DNA of 64,000 nucleotides from Flavobacterium sp. RSP15 (GTDB lineage Bacteria; Bacteroidota; Bacteroidia; Flavobacteriales; Flavobacteriaceae): NCBI RefSeq assembly GCF_003968755.1, contig NZ_RYDL01000006.1, positions 124,001 to 188,000 of the forward strand, read 5' to 3'. Shown piece by piece: positions 35,515 to 43,107 of this stretch (position 1 is its first letter; each line of letters starts with the position of its first letter). The notes under the pieces were generated by a model. It saw only the letters and a program-made list of their open reading frames with translations, ran no database searches and was not told where the DNA came from. The position numbers and the translations under genes were made by a program.

Positions 35515-36516
35515 ATGAAGTTAAACATAATTTTACTACTTCTAACATTCAACTTAGTGTTTTCATCTAATTCAGATACAATAACCGCAATTTCAATTAA
35601 AAATATAAATTTGAGAGAAAATGCAACAACAGACTCAAAAGTATTAACCGAAATTAAACAAGAGGATACATTAATAATTACTGAAACAGAAAATGGTTGG
35701 AGTAAAGCAATTTATAAAGATTCATTGAAAGGTTTTGTAAAAAGTGAATATTTAAGCGAAATTACAAGTAAAAGAGAAACTTTAAAACTACACGTGTTAA
35801 ATATCCTTTTTAAAAGTTATTTTTTTAAAGCTTTACTTTTTATTTCTGCTTTATGTTTTGGGTTTCTTTATTTACTAAAAAGAAAATTGGTTCAATTAGA
35901 TATTTTAGGTAATTTTTCATTAGTTTTAAAATCATTTCTAATAGGTTTCATTTTTACAATAATTGGAACTTTATACTATTTCTATGATTTATTTTCATTT
36001 TTTACAATTGTTGGAATTGGAATTTTAATAATAATCTTATACTATAGGATATCTTCAATTTTTAAAATTGAAAAGAAGATAAAAGATGATAAATTAATTA
36101 TAAATAACAACTCGAAAGAAAATCTTAAAGAAATTTCAAAAGAAATATTAAGAGAGCAAATTACAAATGAGAATAATAAATTGAATGAAACTGAAATTAA
36201 TTTAGAAACTGCAATCAATAAAACAAATGAAGTAAAAGGACAACAATTCAATTTAATTAAAGAAAAATTAATTGAATTGTATGGTGCAGAAAGTGTAAAT
36301 GAATTGGTCAATTATGAAAAGCCATTTGTTGGTCTACACAAAGTCTTTCTTGATTATTTTATTGGAAATCCAGAAAAAATTAATGAAAGTTCAGATGCAA
36401 ACAATAAATGGGAAACTTATTTTTATGATAAAATAAATAATCGCGGTAATGATGGCACCTTTAGATTAAAAATAAACATTCAAAACGATTTAGTTACAAG
36501 TTTTCAATTAAGATAA
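35515..36516 (+). CDS. SH3-domain membrane protein with coiled coil
   Basis: A 333-residue protein. Signal peptide or first membrane segment (MKLNIILLLLTFNLVFS), then one bacterial SH3 domain at about 24-84 (NINLRENATTDSKVLTEI, GWSKAIYKDSLKGFVKSEYL). Three further membrane segments follow (about 96-118, 135-155, 160-178), then a charged coiled-coil stretch (EILREQITNENNKLNETEIN) and a C-terminal domain with YGAESVNELVNYEKPFVGLH and FIGNPEKINESS, loosely like SmpA/OmlA-type modules. So SH3 sits outside and the C-terminal domain inside. Function unknown. Shares the SH3 plus membrane plan with the gene at 36751. Confidence 0.72.
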   Translation: MKLNIILLLLTFNLVFSSNSDTITAISIKNINLRENATTDSKVLTEIKQEDTLIITETENGWSKAIYKDSLKGFVKSEYLSEITSKRETLKLHVLNILFKSYFFKALLFISALCFGFLYLLKRKLVQLDILGNFSLVLKSFLIGFIFTIIGTLYYFYDLFSFFTIVGIGILIIILYYRISSIFKIEKKIKDDKLIINNNSKENLKEISKEILREQITNENNKLNETEINLETAINKTNEVKGQQFNLIKEKLIELYGAESVNELVNYEKPFVGLHKVFLDYFIGNPEKINESSDANNKWETYFYDKINNRGNDGTFRLKINIQNDLVTSFQLR

Positions 36517-36523
36517 AGAAGCA

Positions 36524-36751
36524 ATGGAGAAAATACAACAAATAATAGATTTATTAGACCATCATATTGACGATATTGATTTTGCAAAATCAAATATTTC
36601 TAAAATTGAAAATGAAATAGAGAGAAAAAAGAATAATATTTGGAGAGCATCTGAACTTGAAAAATCAATTAAGAAAAACGAGAGGAATGTTTACCTTGAG
36701 TTTCTTTATTCATTTATAATCGTTGGTTTAATTCTTTACCTAATATTCTAA
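36524..36751 (+). CDS. small coiled-coil, tail-anchored membrane protein
   Basis: A 75-residue protein, not recognised. The first 50 residues are a strongly charged helix likely to form a coiled coil (IDLLDHHIDDIDFAKSNI, IENEIERKKNNIWRASELEK). The last 20 residues form a single membrane anchor (YSFIIVGLILYLIF). Start lies 7 bases after the preceding stop and the last base of the stop is the first base of the next start, so it belongs to the same transcript. Confidence 0.65.
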   Translation: MEKIQQIIDLLDHHIDDIDFAKSNISKIENEIERKKNNIWRASELEKSIKKNERNVYLEFLYSFIIVGLILYLIF

Positions 36752-37257
36752 TGAAAATATTTAAACTAAAATGTTTCATTTTTGCATTTTTCATAACTCA
36801 ACTTGCAATTTCACAAACTTATATTGTAAAAGCTAAAACTTTAAATGTAAGAGAGGAAACAAACAAAAACTCAAAAGTTATTGGGCAATTAAATCAAAAA
36901 GATACAATAAAATCAATTGCTGATGATGGTGATTGGATTAAAATAACCATTTCTGAAAAAGAGGGTTACGTAAACAAAAATTATGTTGAGGAAATTAAAC
37001 CTAATGAAGCCCAAATGAAAGAAGGGTTCAAATATGGTTTCACTAAAGCTTTTTCAACTTCCTTTATTATTACACTAATTTTATTATTAGGATATAGAAG
37101 TTTAAAAGGAAGAGTTAAAGATGGTAGACGTTCCAAAGGTTATCGAGAATATGATGTCACTTTTAAAGATTATATTGTTGACGGAATTTATGCACTTATT
37201 ATATGTTTAGTTATATCTTTAACAGCAGGAATTATATCTTGGGTAAAAACATTTTAA
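36751..37257 (+). CDS. SH3-domain membrane protein
   Basis: A 168-residue protein. Signal peptide (MKIFKLKCFIFAFFITQLAIS), bacterial SH3 domain at about 24-82 (YIVKAKTLNVREETNKNSKV, IKSIADDGDWIKITI, EGYVNKNYVEE), one membrane helix (about 96-114, TKAFSTSFIITLILLLGYRS), a short basic loop and a second membrane helix near the C-terminus (IYALIICLVISLTAGIISWV). Related in plan, and probably in origin, to the product of 35515. The SH3 domain would face the periplasm, where bacterial SH3 domains often bind peptidoglycan or peptides. Confidence 0.72.
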   Translation: MKIFKLKCFIFAFFITQLAISQTYIVKAKTLNVREETNKNSKVIGQLNQKDTIKSIADDGDWIKITISEKEGYVNKNYVEEIKPNEAQMKEGFKYGFTKAFSTSFIITLILLLGYRSLKGRVKDGRRSKGYREYDVTFKDYIVDGIYALIICLVISLTAGIISWVKTF

Positions 37258-37258
37258 T

Positions 37259-37600
37259 ATGAATTTAATAAAATCAAAATCGTCCCTAATTGCATTATTT
37301 TTCAATGGACAATTAGCCCACATAATAAATCCTTGGGTTTTAACTGTAGATTATGAAAATGAAACGATTACTGTAGAAAAAAGAAATTGGTATTTCATTG
37401 GAATTAATAAAAACATCATTGCTTTTCGTTTTATTAGAAACATTAGAGTTGACGAACATCTTTTTGGGGCAAATATTAGTATAAAGGCAACAGGTGGTTG
37501 GGTTGAAGCTAAATACTTGTCAAAAAGTGATACTGAAGCATTCAAAAACTCTTTATTTGAATACAATAAGGGTAGAAATAATTATATAATTTTCTCATAG
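37259..37600 (+). CDS. PH-like domain protein, 113 aa
   Basis: A soluble 113-residue protein. The beta-rich pattern (NPWVLTVDYENETITVEKRN, then IIAFRFIRNIRVDEHLFG, then NISIKATGGWVEAKYLSKSD) followed by a C-terminal helix (TEAFKNSLFEYNKG) resembles small bacterial PH-like domains. No enzymatic residues seen. It begins one base after the previous stop and ends two bases before the nuclease gene, so it is an integral part of the operon and may recruit the nuclease to membrane or nucleic acid. Confidence 0.6.
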   Translation: MNLIKSKSSLIALFFNGQLAHIINPWVLTVDYENETITVEKRNWYFIGINKNIIAFRFIRNIRVDEHLFGANISIKATGGWVEAKYLSKSDTEAFKNSLFEYNKGRNNYIIFS

Positions 37601-37602
37601 CT

Positions 37603-38622
37603 ATGAAACCAAACATATTTAATTTTGCTACAAAAGAATTATCACAAGATGGATTTTTCACGTGGTTCTTACAGTGGGCAGACAGTGAGCATAGCCAATA
37701 CGATAAACAACTTAATGAGACTTCAAAAGATTTTGTAAGACTACTACTCGGAAAGACGACAGACTTTGAAATCAACAAAATTATTGCAGGTAGACAATGG
37801 AATAATATTGACATTTGGGCTGAAATAAATGACGAGTATTTTATAGCTATCGAAGATAAAACGAATACTGGAGAACATTCTGAACAATTAGAACGTTACA
37901 AACAAATTGCGACTAATCACTACAAGGAAAAAAACCACAAACTTGTTTTTGTTTATTTGAAAACAGGAAATGAAAGTTTAACTACACTCAAAAAAATTAC
38001 AGAGAAAGGATACCATACTATCGATAGAAAAAAGGTCTTAAATGTATTAAATAAACGACCCATAACAAATGAAATTTTCAATGACTTCAAAGATTATCTT
38101 ACTATAATTGAAAACACAACAAACTCTTATACAAAATTTGAAAACATCACTTCAAAATGGAAGGCAGGAGAAGGTTTTTACATAACATTGCAAGAAAATA
38201 TATCCGAGTGGACAGACTGGCGTTATGTAGCAAATCAAATGGGAGGCTTTCTAGGTTTTTGGTATCATTGGACTGGTACTGCAGAATGTAGTCTTTATAT
38301 TCAAATTGAAAATTCTTTCGAAAGAGGAATTAAAGTAGTCGTGAAAATTGCAGATTGGAATCCAAGTGTTGATACTCTTCGAAAAATACTTTCAGAAATA
38401 CAACCTTTTGCAAAAAAACATAGCTTAACAATTTCAAAACCTAATAAATTTAGAGCCGGCTCATCTTCAACTTTAGCAACAATTCAAAACGCATTTTCAG
38501 TAGACGAAGACGGTAATTTAGAAATCGAAGAATTTATTAAAATGTTAAAAAATATTGAAAAAACATTAGATGAATATTGTGCTGAAAAGAAAACACAGCA
38601 GGTAACAGCCGTTTTGATATAG
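37603..38622 (+). CDS. PD-(D/E)XK nuclease family protein
   Basis: A 339-residue protein, last of the six-gene operon. The N-terminal half has a PD-(D/E)XK active site: Asp70 in NNIDIWAEIND, then Glu84-x-Lys86 in FIAIEDKTNTGEHSEQLERY, with a preceding conserved helix (NETSKDFVRLLLG), as in the PDDEXK_20-type family. The C-terminal half (WTDWRYVANQMGGFLGFWYH) is an uncharacterised domain often seen with this nuclease type. Predicted DNA endonuclease and the likely effector of the operon. Its last ten codons overlap the left box of attC-like site 2. Confidence 0.82.
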   Translation: MKPNIFNFATKELSQDGFFTWFLQWADSEHSQYDKQLNETSKDFVRLLLGKTTDFEINKIIAGRQWNNIDIWAEINDEYFIAIEDKTNTGEHSEQLERYKQIATNHYKEKNHKLVFVYLKTGNESLTTLKKITEKGYHTIDRKKVLNVLNKRPITNEIFNDFKDYLTIIENTTNSYTKFENITSKWKAGEGFYITLQENISEWTDWRYVANQMGGFLGFWYHWTGTAECSLYIQIENSFERGIKVVVKIADWNPSVDTLRKILSEIQPFAKKHSLTISKPNKFRAGSSSTLATIQNAFSVDEDGNLEIEEFIKMLKNIEKTLDEYCAEKKTQQVTAVLI

Positions 38623-38719
38623 TGTGTGATTTAGTGGAATTACCGTTTCGCATCATATTTTCTGCAAAGCAGAAAGTTGAAAGGTTACGAAGCACACACC
38701 ATCTCAAAGCCTGGGAACG
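38597..38719 (+). repeat. attC-like site 2 (six-gene cassette)
   Basis: AGCAGGTAAC (38597-38606) is the exact complement of the cassette start GTTACCTGCT (34956-34965), 3.6 kb away. AGC follows, then GTTTTGATATAGTGTGTG (38611-38628), which pairs with CACACACCATCTCAAAGC (38693-38710) in two blocks. An inner TTTCTGC/GCAGAAA hairpin is present. The site ends G|TTATAGGC at 38719|38720. Confidence 0.7.
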
Positions 38720-38767
38720 TTATAGGCAAGCATAACAGAAAACAGACAAAAAATATTCACGACAAAA

Positions 38768-39265
38768 ATGACAGCTAAAGAAAAACAAACCGAGTTCATA
38801 AAGTCCTATTTGAAACCGACTCTTAAACAAAACGGTTATCAGACTTCTGGGCAAACTTGGTGGAAAGACAAAGGCGATTTTTTTAGTGTAATTAATCTTC
38901 AAAATTATTCTTGGAACTCAAAAGACAATGTTGACTTTCGATTTAATATTGGTATTGCATTAAAGGCAACCGTGAAAGACGAACAAAAGAAAAAAGCAAC
39001 CTACTTCGACTTGACAACACATCTTGATGAAGGAACATTTTTACCTGACAGAATAAATAGAAAGTTCGGAAACAATCAAGGCTATTCTATAAAAGACAAT
39101 ACAAATTTTGAAGAGTTCCTAAAAGCAATGATGATGGATTTTGAAACATACATTTTGCCAGGACTTGAAGAACCGAAAACATTGGCAGATTGTATTAAAT
39201 TTTACGAACGATTTCCATTTTGGGGCGAAAACTTGAAAAGAGTGATTGCTGAAAATAAACTTTAG
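38768..39265 (+). CDS. DUF4304 domain protein
   Basis: A 165-residue soluble protein of the DUF4304 family. Recognised by the N-terminal helix KSYLKPTLKQNGYQTSGQTW followed by the strand FFSVINLQNYSWNS and FRFNIGIAL, with a C-terminal helical region. The family is common in accessory regions of many bacteria and has no established function. It is the only gene of cassette 3 (38720 to about 39391). Confidence 0.78.
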   Translation: MTAKEKQTEFIKSYLKPTLKQNGYQTSGQTWWKDKGDFFSVINLQNYSWNSKDNVDFRFNIGIALKATVKDEQKKKATYFDLTTHLDEGTFLPDRINRKFGNNQGYSIKDNTNFEEFLKAMMMDFETYILPGLEEPKTLADCIKFYERFPFWGENLKRVIAENKL

Positions 39266-39286
39266 CACAATAACGACAAGAATGCC

Positions 39287-39391
39287 TGCCTATAACAGCT
39301 AGGGTTTCGTTGCGTGCGCAGCACAAACAATGAATTATAATCACCGAATACCAACAAAAATAAATTCAATGAGGTAAACCCGGGTTGAACG
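39287..39391 (+). repeat. attC-like site 3 (DUF4304 cassette)
   Basis: TGCCTATAAC (39287-39296) is the exact complement of the cassette start GTTATAGGCA (38719-38728). AGC follows, then TAGGGTTTCG; AAACCC at 39376 can pair with GGGTTT. The right end reads GGGTTGAACG|GAACCG rather than G|TT, so the junction looks altered, perhaps by the neighbouring IS91 remnant. Confidence 0.6.
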
Positions 39392-39451
39392 GAACCGATT
39401 CCACGTCCGTCAACCTATGCACTTATCGTAAAAATTTTAGAGAGAATTACA

Positions 39452-39478
39452 AGAGGCAAGCGAGCCTCTTTTTTTTTG
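39452..39478 (+). terminator. terminator-like hairpin
   Basis: AGAGGC and GCCTCT pair around a 6-base loop, followed by nine T residues. It lies between attC-like site 3 and the IS91 remnant and could be part of the end of the IS91 element. Confidence 0.6.
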
Positions 39479-39547
39479 GAGTGTTTTCTACTTGGTTTTT
39501 TTCGTGTTTCCCATCACTTTGGGACGCAAATTCCCTTACCCATAAAT

Positions 39548-40094
39548 TTAATTTTCATAGGAACTTGAACTTTGGCTACCGCCAAGAAACCAAGCTGATG
39601 GACCGCGCTGGTCGAAAACTGCTATTCGGTGTAAATTTCCTGTTTTACAACACGGACACTTGGGTAAAAAAGGCTTCTTTTCTACTTTTTTTAAAACTTT
39701 TACCCTAAGTTTTTCCTGTAAAAGTTTCAGCTTTTGTCGCTTCCAAGTGCTGCTCAAAAAACCATAATGTCTTATTTTTACAAAACGTTTGGACAAAATA
39801 TGCAATGAAAATCGGCGAATAAACTCTTTGTGCGTGAGTGTCATTTGTTTTTTCACACCCGCTACTCGGTAATCCTTATAAGTAAAAGTCACGTTTTCAT
39901 TGTCAATGTTCTTGATTCGATGGTTGCTAATGGCAATTTTATGGGTGTATCTGCCCAAATATTCCACCACAGACTTTGGACTTCCAAAAGGCTTCTTAGC
40001 AAATACAACCCAAGGCTTGCGCCACAATTCTTTCCGGATTTGTTCGTATTCTGTGCAAATGGATTTATATTTTGGGATACTAAGAGCAATATTT
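39548..40094 (-). pseudogene. IS91-family transposase, 5'-truncated
   Basis: The last ~180 residues of a Y2 (HUH) transposase. Visible are CTEYEQIRKELWRKPWVV, SVVEYLGRYTHKIAISNHRI (the region after the catalytic tyrosines), VTFTYKDYRVAGVKKQMTL, the RRFSLHILSKRFVKIRHYGF motif and the zinc-binding end CPCCKTGNL. A stop (near 40095) replaces the N-terminal half, so the element is dead. It lies between cassette 3 and the MazEF-type cassette, exactly in the array. 39392-39547 and 40095-40235 hold no other gene. Confidence 0.85.
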
Positions 40095-40294
40095 AACCCT
40101 TTTTACGGACTGTTTTATTTTAATAATCATAAAGCGAGTTTTGCCAGAACGAGTTTTAATTGTAGTTTAAATAACATATATTTACTCACTGTTTAACCAA
40201 ATACAGCTCGTTTAGAGGGTTTTAGACGAACTGACGTTGTGCGACATGCGAAAAAAAAAAATCGTACTAAACAACTTCATGTCTAAAAAAGATA

Positions 40295-40302
40295 TACCTT
40301 TG
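40295..40302 (+). promoter_or_regulatory. promoter -7 element of the MazEF-type module
   Basis: TACCTTTG fits TAnnTTTG, 20 bases before the antitoxin start. The module therefore has its own promoter inside the cassette. Confidence 0.6.
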
Positions 40303-40321
40303 TGATATCAAATTAAAACAT

Positions 40322-40552
40322 ATGAAAACAGTATCACTTAAAATAGATGATTCAATTTTCGGAGAAACCGAAAAAATTCTTTCAAGAATCAGTATTCCTA
40401 GAAATAGATATATCAACGAAGCAATTGAATATTATAATAAAGTACAGAAAAGACAAATTTTAGAAAAAAGACTTAAAGCCGAATCCGAATTAGTCAAAAA
40501 AGATTCAATGAACATTTTAAAAGAATTTGAAAAAATTGACTATGCAGATTAA
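40322..40552 (+). CDS. antitoxin of a MazEF-type module (ribbon-helix-helix-like)
   Basis: A 76-residue protein upstream of, and overlapping, a MazF-like toxin. N-terminal strand and helix MKTVSLKIDDSIFGETEKIL and PRNRYINEAIEYYNK fit a ribbon-helix-helix DNA-binding domain; the charged C-terminal tail would wrap the toxin. It probably represses the module's promoter. The fold assignment rests on pattern only. Confidence 0.75.
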   Translation: MKTVSLKIDDSIFGETEKILSRISIPRNRYINEAIEYYNKVQKRQILEKRLKAESELVKKDSMNILKEFEKIDYAD

Positions 40553-40889
40553 TCAATACGAAATTTGGATTGCTGACTTGAATCCACAAATAGGAACTGA
40601 GGCAGGTAAATCTAGGCCTGTTCTAATTGTTCAAACAAATTTGCTGAATAAAGTATCGCATCCCTCAACAATCGTTTGTCCAATAACTACAAACGTTGAA
40701 GATGATTCTGATATTTTAAGAGTTCATATTAAAAAGGGAATGGCAAATTTACATGAAGATTGCGACATAATGATTGATCAAATTCGAGCAATCGACAACA
40801 AAAGATTATTTGAAAAAGTTGGAAAATTGCCAACCGATTTAATTGAAAAAATAAAAGAAAATATTGCGATTATCATGGACCTAGAATAA
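40542..40889 (+). CDS. MazF-family mRNA endoribonuclease toxin
   Basis: A 115-residue PemK/MazF toxin that cleaves mRNA at short sequences. The conserved start YEIWIADLNPQIGTEAGKSR, with the catalytic Arg in KSRPVLIVQ, VCPITTN, and the end VGKLPTDLIEKIKENIAIIM are typical. The ATG at 40542 is used; it overlaps the antitoxin gene by 11 bases. An attC-like box starts 7 bases after its stop. Confidence 0.9.
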   Translation: MQINQYEIWIADLNPQIGTEAGKSRPVLIVQTNLLNKVSHPSTIVCPITTNVEDDSDILRVHIKKGMANLHEDCDIMIDQIRAIDNKRLFEKVGKLPTDLIEKIKENIAIIMDLE

Positions 40890-40895
40890 GCACGA

Positions 40896-41009
40896 TCGCA
40901 CAACAGCCATTTGGCAAGATTGCGAATTTTGTGGTAAATTCACTTATACGTTTCGCAAGAAATTTTATCTTTAATGGAAAATATAAAGTTCCGAACTTCG
41001 CAACTGACG
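40896..41009 (+). repeat. attC-like site 4 (MazEF cassette)
   Basis: TCGCACAAC (40896-40904) is the exact complement of the cassette start GTTGTGCGA (40236-40244), followed by AGC. TTGCGAA (40920) pairs with TTCGCAA (40997). The right end reads AACTGACG, identical to the text before the cassette start, but is followed by AG instead of TT. A separate perfect inverted repeat ATATAAAGTTCCG/CGGAACTTTATAT (40981-41030) overlaps it. Confidence 0.6.
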
Positions 41010-41093
41010 AGAAGCGGCGGAACTTTATATGATAGCTTAATCTCCTAAAAGAGAAGCTATAGTAGAAGCGAGAAAAACTTTGAAAAATATTCT

Positions 41094-42032
41094 ATGAATA
41101 AAACAACTAATACACTGTTACTACTATTTTTAGCAGTCTTTATTTTATCCTGCCAGAATAACAAAAAAGTTCATACAGAGGTAAAACAAGTAAATCAAGA
41201 TAGTTTAAAACTTCGTGAAATCATTGCTCAGAAGAAAAAATTTTTCCTTCAATATTGGGGAGGAATGACTACTAGTGAATTTCGTGAAGTAAATAAATTT
41301 TTGGTGTCTGAAGGGAAGTTGTCACATATCAACGAACAAGACAAGTACTATTATCAGGTGGAAAATTGCGGAACAGAGTTCTATCCTTATTTTGCGGACG
41401 CGAGATTATACGAAATCACATTATCGGCATCAGAATGTAAATACAAATTATTCCAAGAAAAATACAAATTACCTGCTCTAAAGAAAATAACTTACCAAGA
41501 AAAATCTGTTTGGGAAAACAATCCTAAATATAGCCCCGCAATGTCATATCTTGATGAAAATAACAAGTTAATACGATTACCAAATGCTTTTATAGATAGT
41601 TCTAATCTAGCAGGTTTAAAGGACGAAGAAAATAAAGGTATTAGTAGTGAAATGTACGTTCTACAGCAGGATTCAATTTCAGTTAAAACCTCTACCGCCG
41701 ACATAATAATTTCACAACATCTTGAACAAAGTCAAATACACAAACCAAGTATAGAGTATTCTTTAGATAAGAGTCCTGAAATGGCTAAATATAGAAAAAG
41801 TGATGAGGGTGATAAGATGCTAGGTGGTTTATTTGCTACAAAACAATCAAGTTTTATTAACACAAATTCTAGATTTAGGAAAGTAATAAGAAACACTGAG
41901 AACATTATCTACATAAGGTATATTTCAACGGAATACAAACATAAAAGAAAGTTGGATAATGACAAAAACGACGAACAACAAAAACTCTTAAAACAAAAAA
42001 AAGCTGAAAATGAAGCTATCAAGGAAATATAA
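41094..42032 (+). CDS. lipoprotein, function unknown
   Basis: Not recognised. A 312-residue predicted lipoprotein: signal sequence with lipobox FILSC, then QNNKKVH. The mature protein is charged, with one region of probable globular fold (FLQYWGGMTTSEFREVNKFL and a Cys in VENCGTEFYPYF), a central low-complexity part and a Lys/Glu/Asn-rich C-terminal helix (KLLKQKKAENEAIKEI). No known domain seen. Accessory-region gene between the MazEF cassette and the GNAT gene; no clear cassette boxes were found for it. Confidence 0.65.
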   Translation: MNKTTNTLLLLFLAVFILSCQNNKKVHTEVKQVNQDSLKLREIIAQKKKFFLQYWGGMTTSEFREVNKFLVSEGKLSHINEQDKYYYQVENCGTEFYPYFADARLYEITLSASECKYKLFQEKYKLPALKKITYQEKSVWENNPKYSPAMSYLDENNKLIRLPNAFIDSSNLAGLKDEENKGISSEMYVLQQDSISVKTSTADIIISQHLEQSQIHKPSIEYSLDKSPEMAKYRKSDEGDKMLGGLFATKQSSFINTNSRFRKVIRNTENIIYIRYISTEYKHKRKLDNDKNDEQQKLLKQKKAENEAIKEI

Positions 42033-42100
42033 TATAACAGAGGAGTTAAGAAAAACTGAAGATTTCACCCAAAATTTTAAAATTAGAATAAAAACCTGAA

Positions 42101-42640
42101 ATGAATAACTTAAATTTTAATACGGAAAGATTGAATTTGCGAACAATCGCGGAAAGTGACATTGATAACATTCACAAATTACATAGTTTGGCTGAAACTG
42201 ATGAATTTAATACATTAGGAATTCCAAATAATATTAACGAAACCAAAATTATTGTCGAAAATTGGATTTTTAACAATAATTTGGAGAATAACAAGCATTT
42301 CTCTTTTGCGGTCGAATTAAATGGAGAAAAAGAATTTATCGGATTAATTGGAATAAATTTAGGAAAAGAAAAGTATAGAAATGCTGAAGTTTGGTTTAAA
42401 TTTGATTCCAATTATTGGAATAAAGGTTATGCTACAGAAAGTTTAAAAAAAATAATAGCTTTTGGTTTTGAAACATTAAAACTTCACAGAATTGAGGCAG
42501 GTTGCGCGATCGGAAATATTGGCTCAATAAGTGTTTTAGAAAAAGTTGGAATGTCAAGGGAAGCGCATACAAGAAAATTGTTACCTCTAAAATCAGGTTG
42601 GTCTGATAATTATGGATATGCCATTTTATGTACTGATTAA
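42101..42640 (+). CDS. GNAT acetyltransferase, RimJ/RimL type
   Basis: A 179-residue acetyltransferase. TERLNLRTIAESDIDNIHKL at the N-terminus and the acetyl-CoA loop in FDSNYWNKGYATESLKKII, then LHRIEAGCAIGNIGSISVLE and KVGMSREAH, identify the RimJ/RimL-like subgroup that acetylates protein N-termini or small amines, including some antibiotic-modifying enzymes. Such genes are frequent integron-cassette cargo. Substrate unknown. Confidence 0.87.
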   Translation: MNNLNFNTERLNLRTIAESDIDNIHKLHSLAETDEFNTLGIPNNINETKIIVENWIFNNNLENNKHFSFAVELNGEKEFIGLIGINLGKEKYRNAEVWFKFDSNYWNKGYATESLKKIIAFGFETLKLHRIEAGCAIGNIGSISVLEKVGMSREAHTRKLLPLKSGWSDNYGYAILCTD

Positions 42641-42694
42641 AAATAAAAATCCCCGCTAGCGCAAGCGCAATGTCATTAAGTTAAGATTTTATAC

Positions 42695-43107
42695 CAGTTC
42701 CGAAAAGTGTTCATTCAAAGCATAACTTTGTCGTAAAAGCTGCGTAAAAGTCTCTGACTTTTCGCCCATAATAATGAGCAAATAATAAATTGATGTAAAG
42801 AGTTACCGGCATATAATTTAAAATTAATTCAGAACTACCCGAACCAGATGGCTCGGAAATACACTAAATTTTCTCCTTAACAGATAGCGCGATTTTGCAA
42901 ACCGTGCCCATTCCAATTGGTAATTATAACACTTAGTAGGTAGCCGAAGAAAGAAAGCTAACAAAACCATAAAAAAAACTGACATTAAAATGTAAAAGCT
43001 ATGCCGCTTTAAGGATATAGCTTTTCTGACTTGTTTTATCTGCATGCGCCGGTGGGCACGGTTTACAAAACCGCGCTAACCTTAGTGACACTATATCTGA
43101 TAGACCT
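42695..43107 (+). repeat. ~400-bp direct repeat, right copy
   Basis: Second copy of 33875-34290: CGAAAAGTGTTCATTCAAAG (42701), TTACCGGCATATAATT, CCCGAACCAGATGGCTCGG, the MITE and GACACTATATCTGATAG, in the same order and spacing within a few bases. It closes the accessory array on the right. Confidence 0.85.
42883..43080. mobile_element. 198-bp MITE-like element, copy 2
   Basis: Terminal inverted repeats GATAGCGCGATTTTGCAAAC... (42883-42909) and ...TTTACAAAACCGCGCTAAC (43054-43080) match the copy at 34062 with a few changes. No ORF of note inside. Confidence 0.7.

Noticed and set aside
39385-39708. Plus-strand ORF of 107 residues after attC-like site 3
   Set aside because: It runs antisense into the IS91 transposase remnant and shows no domain or signal.
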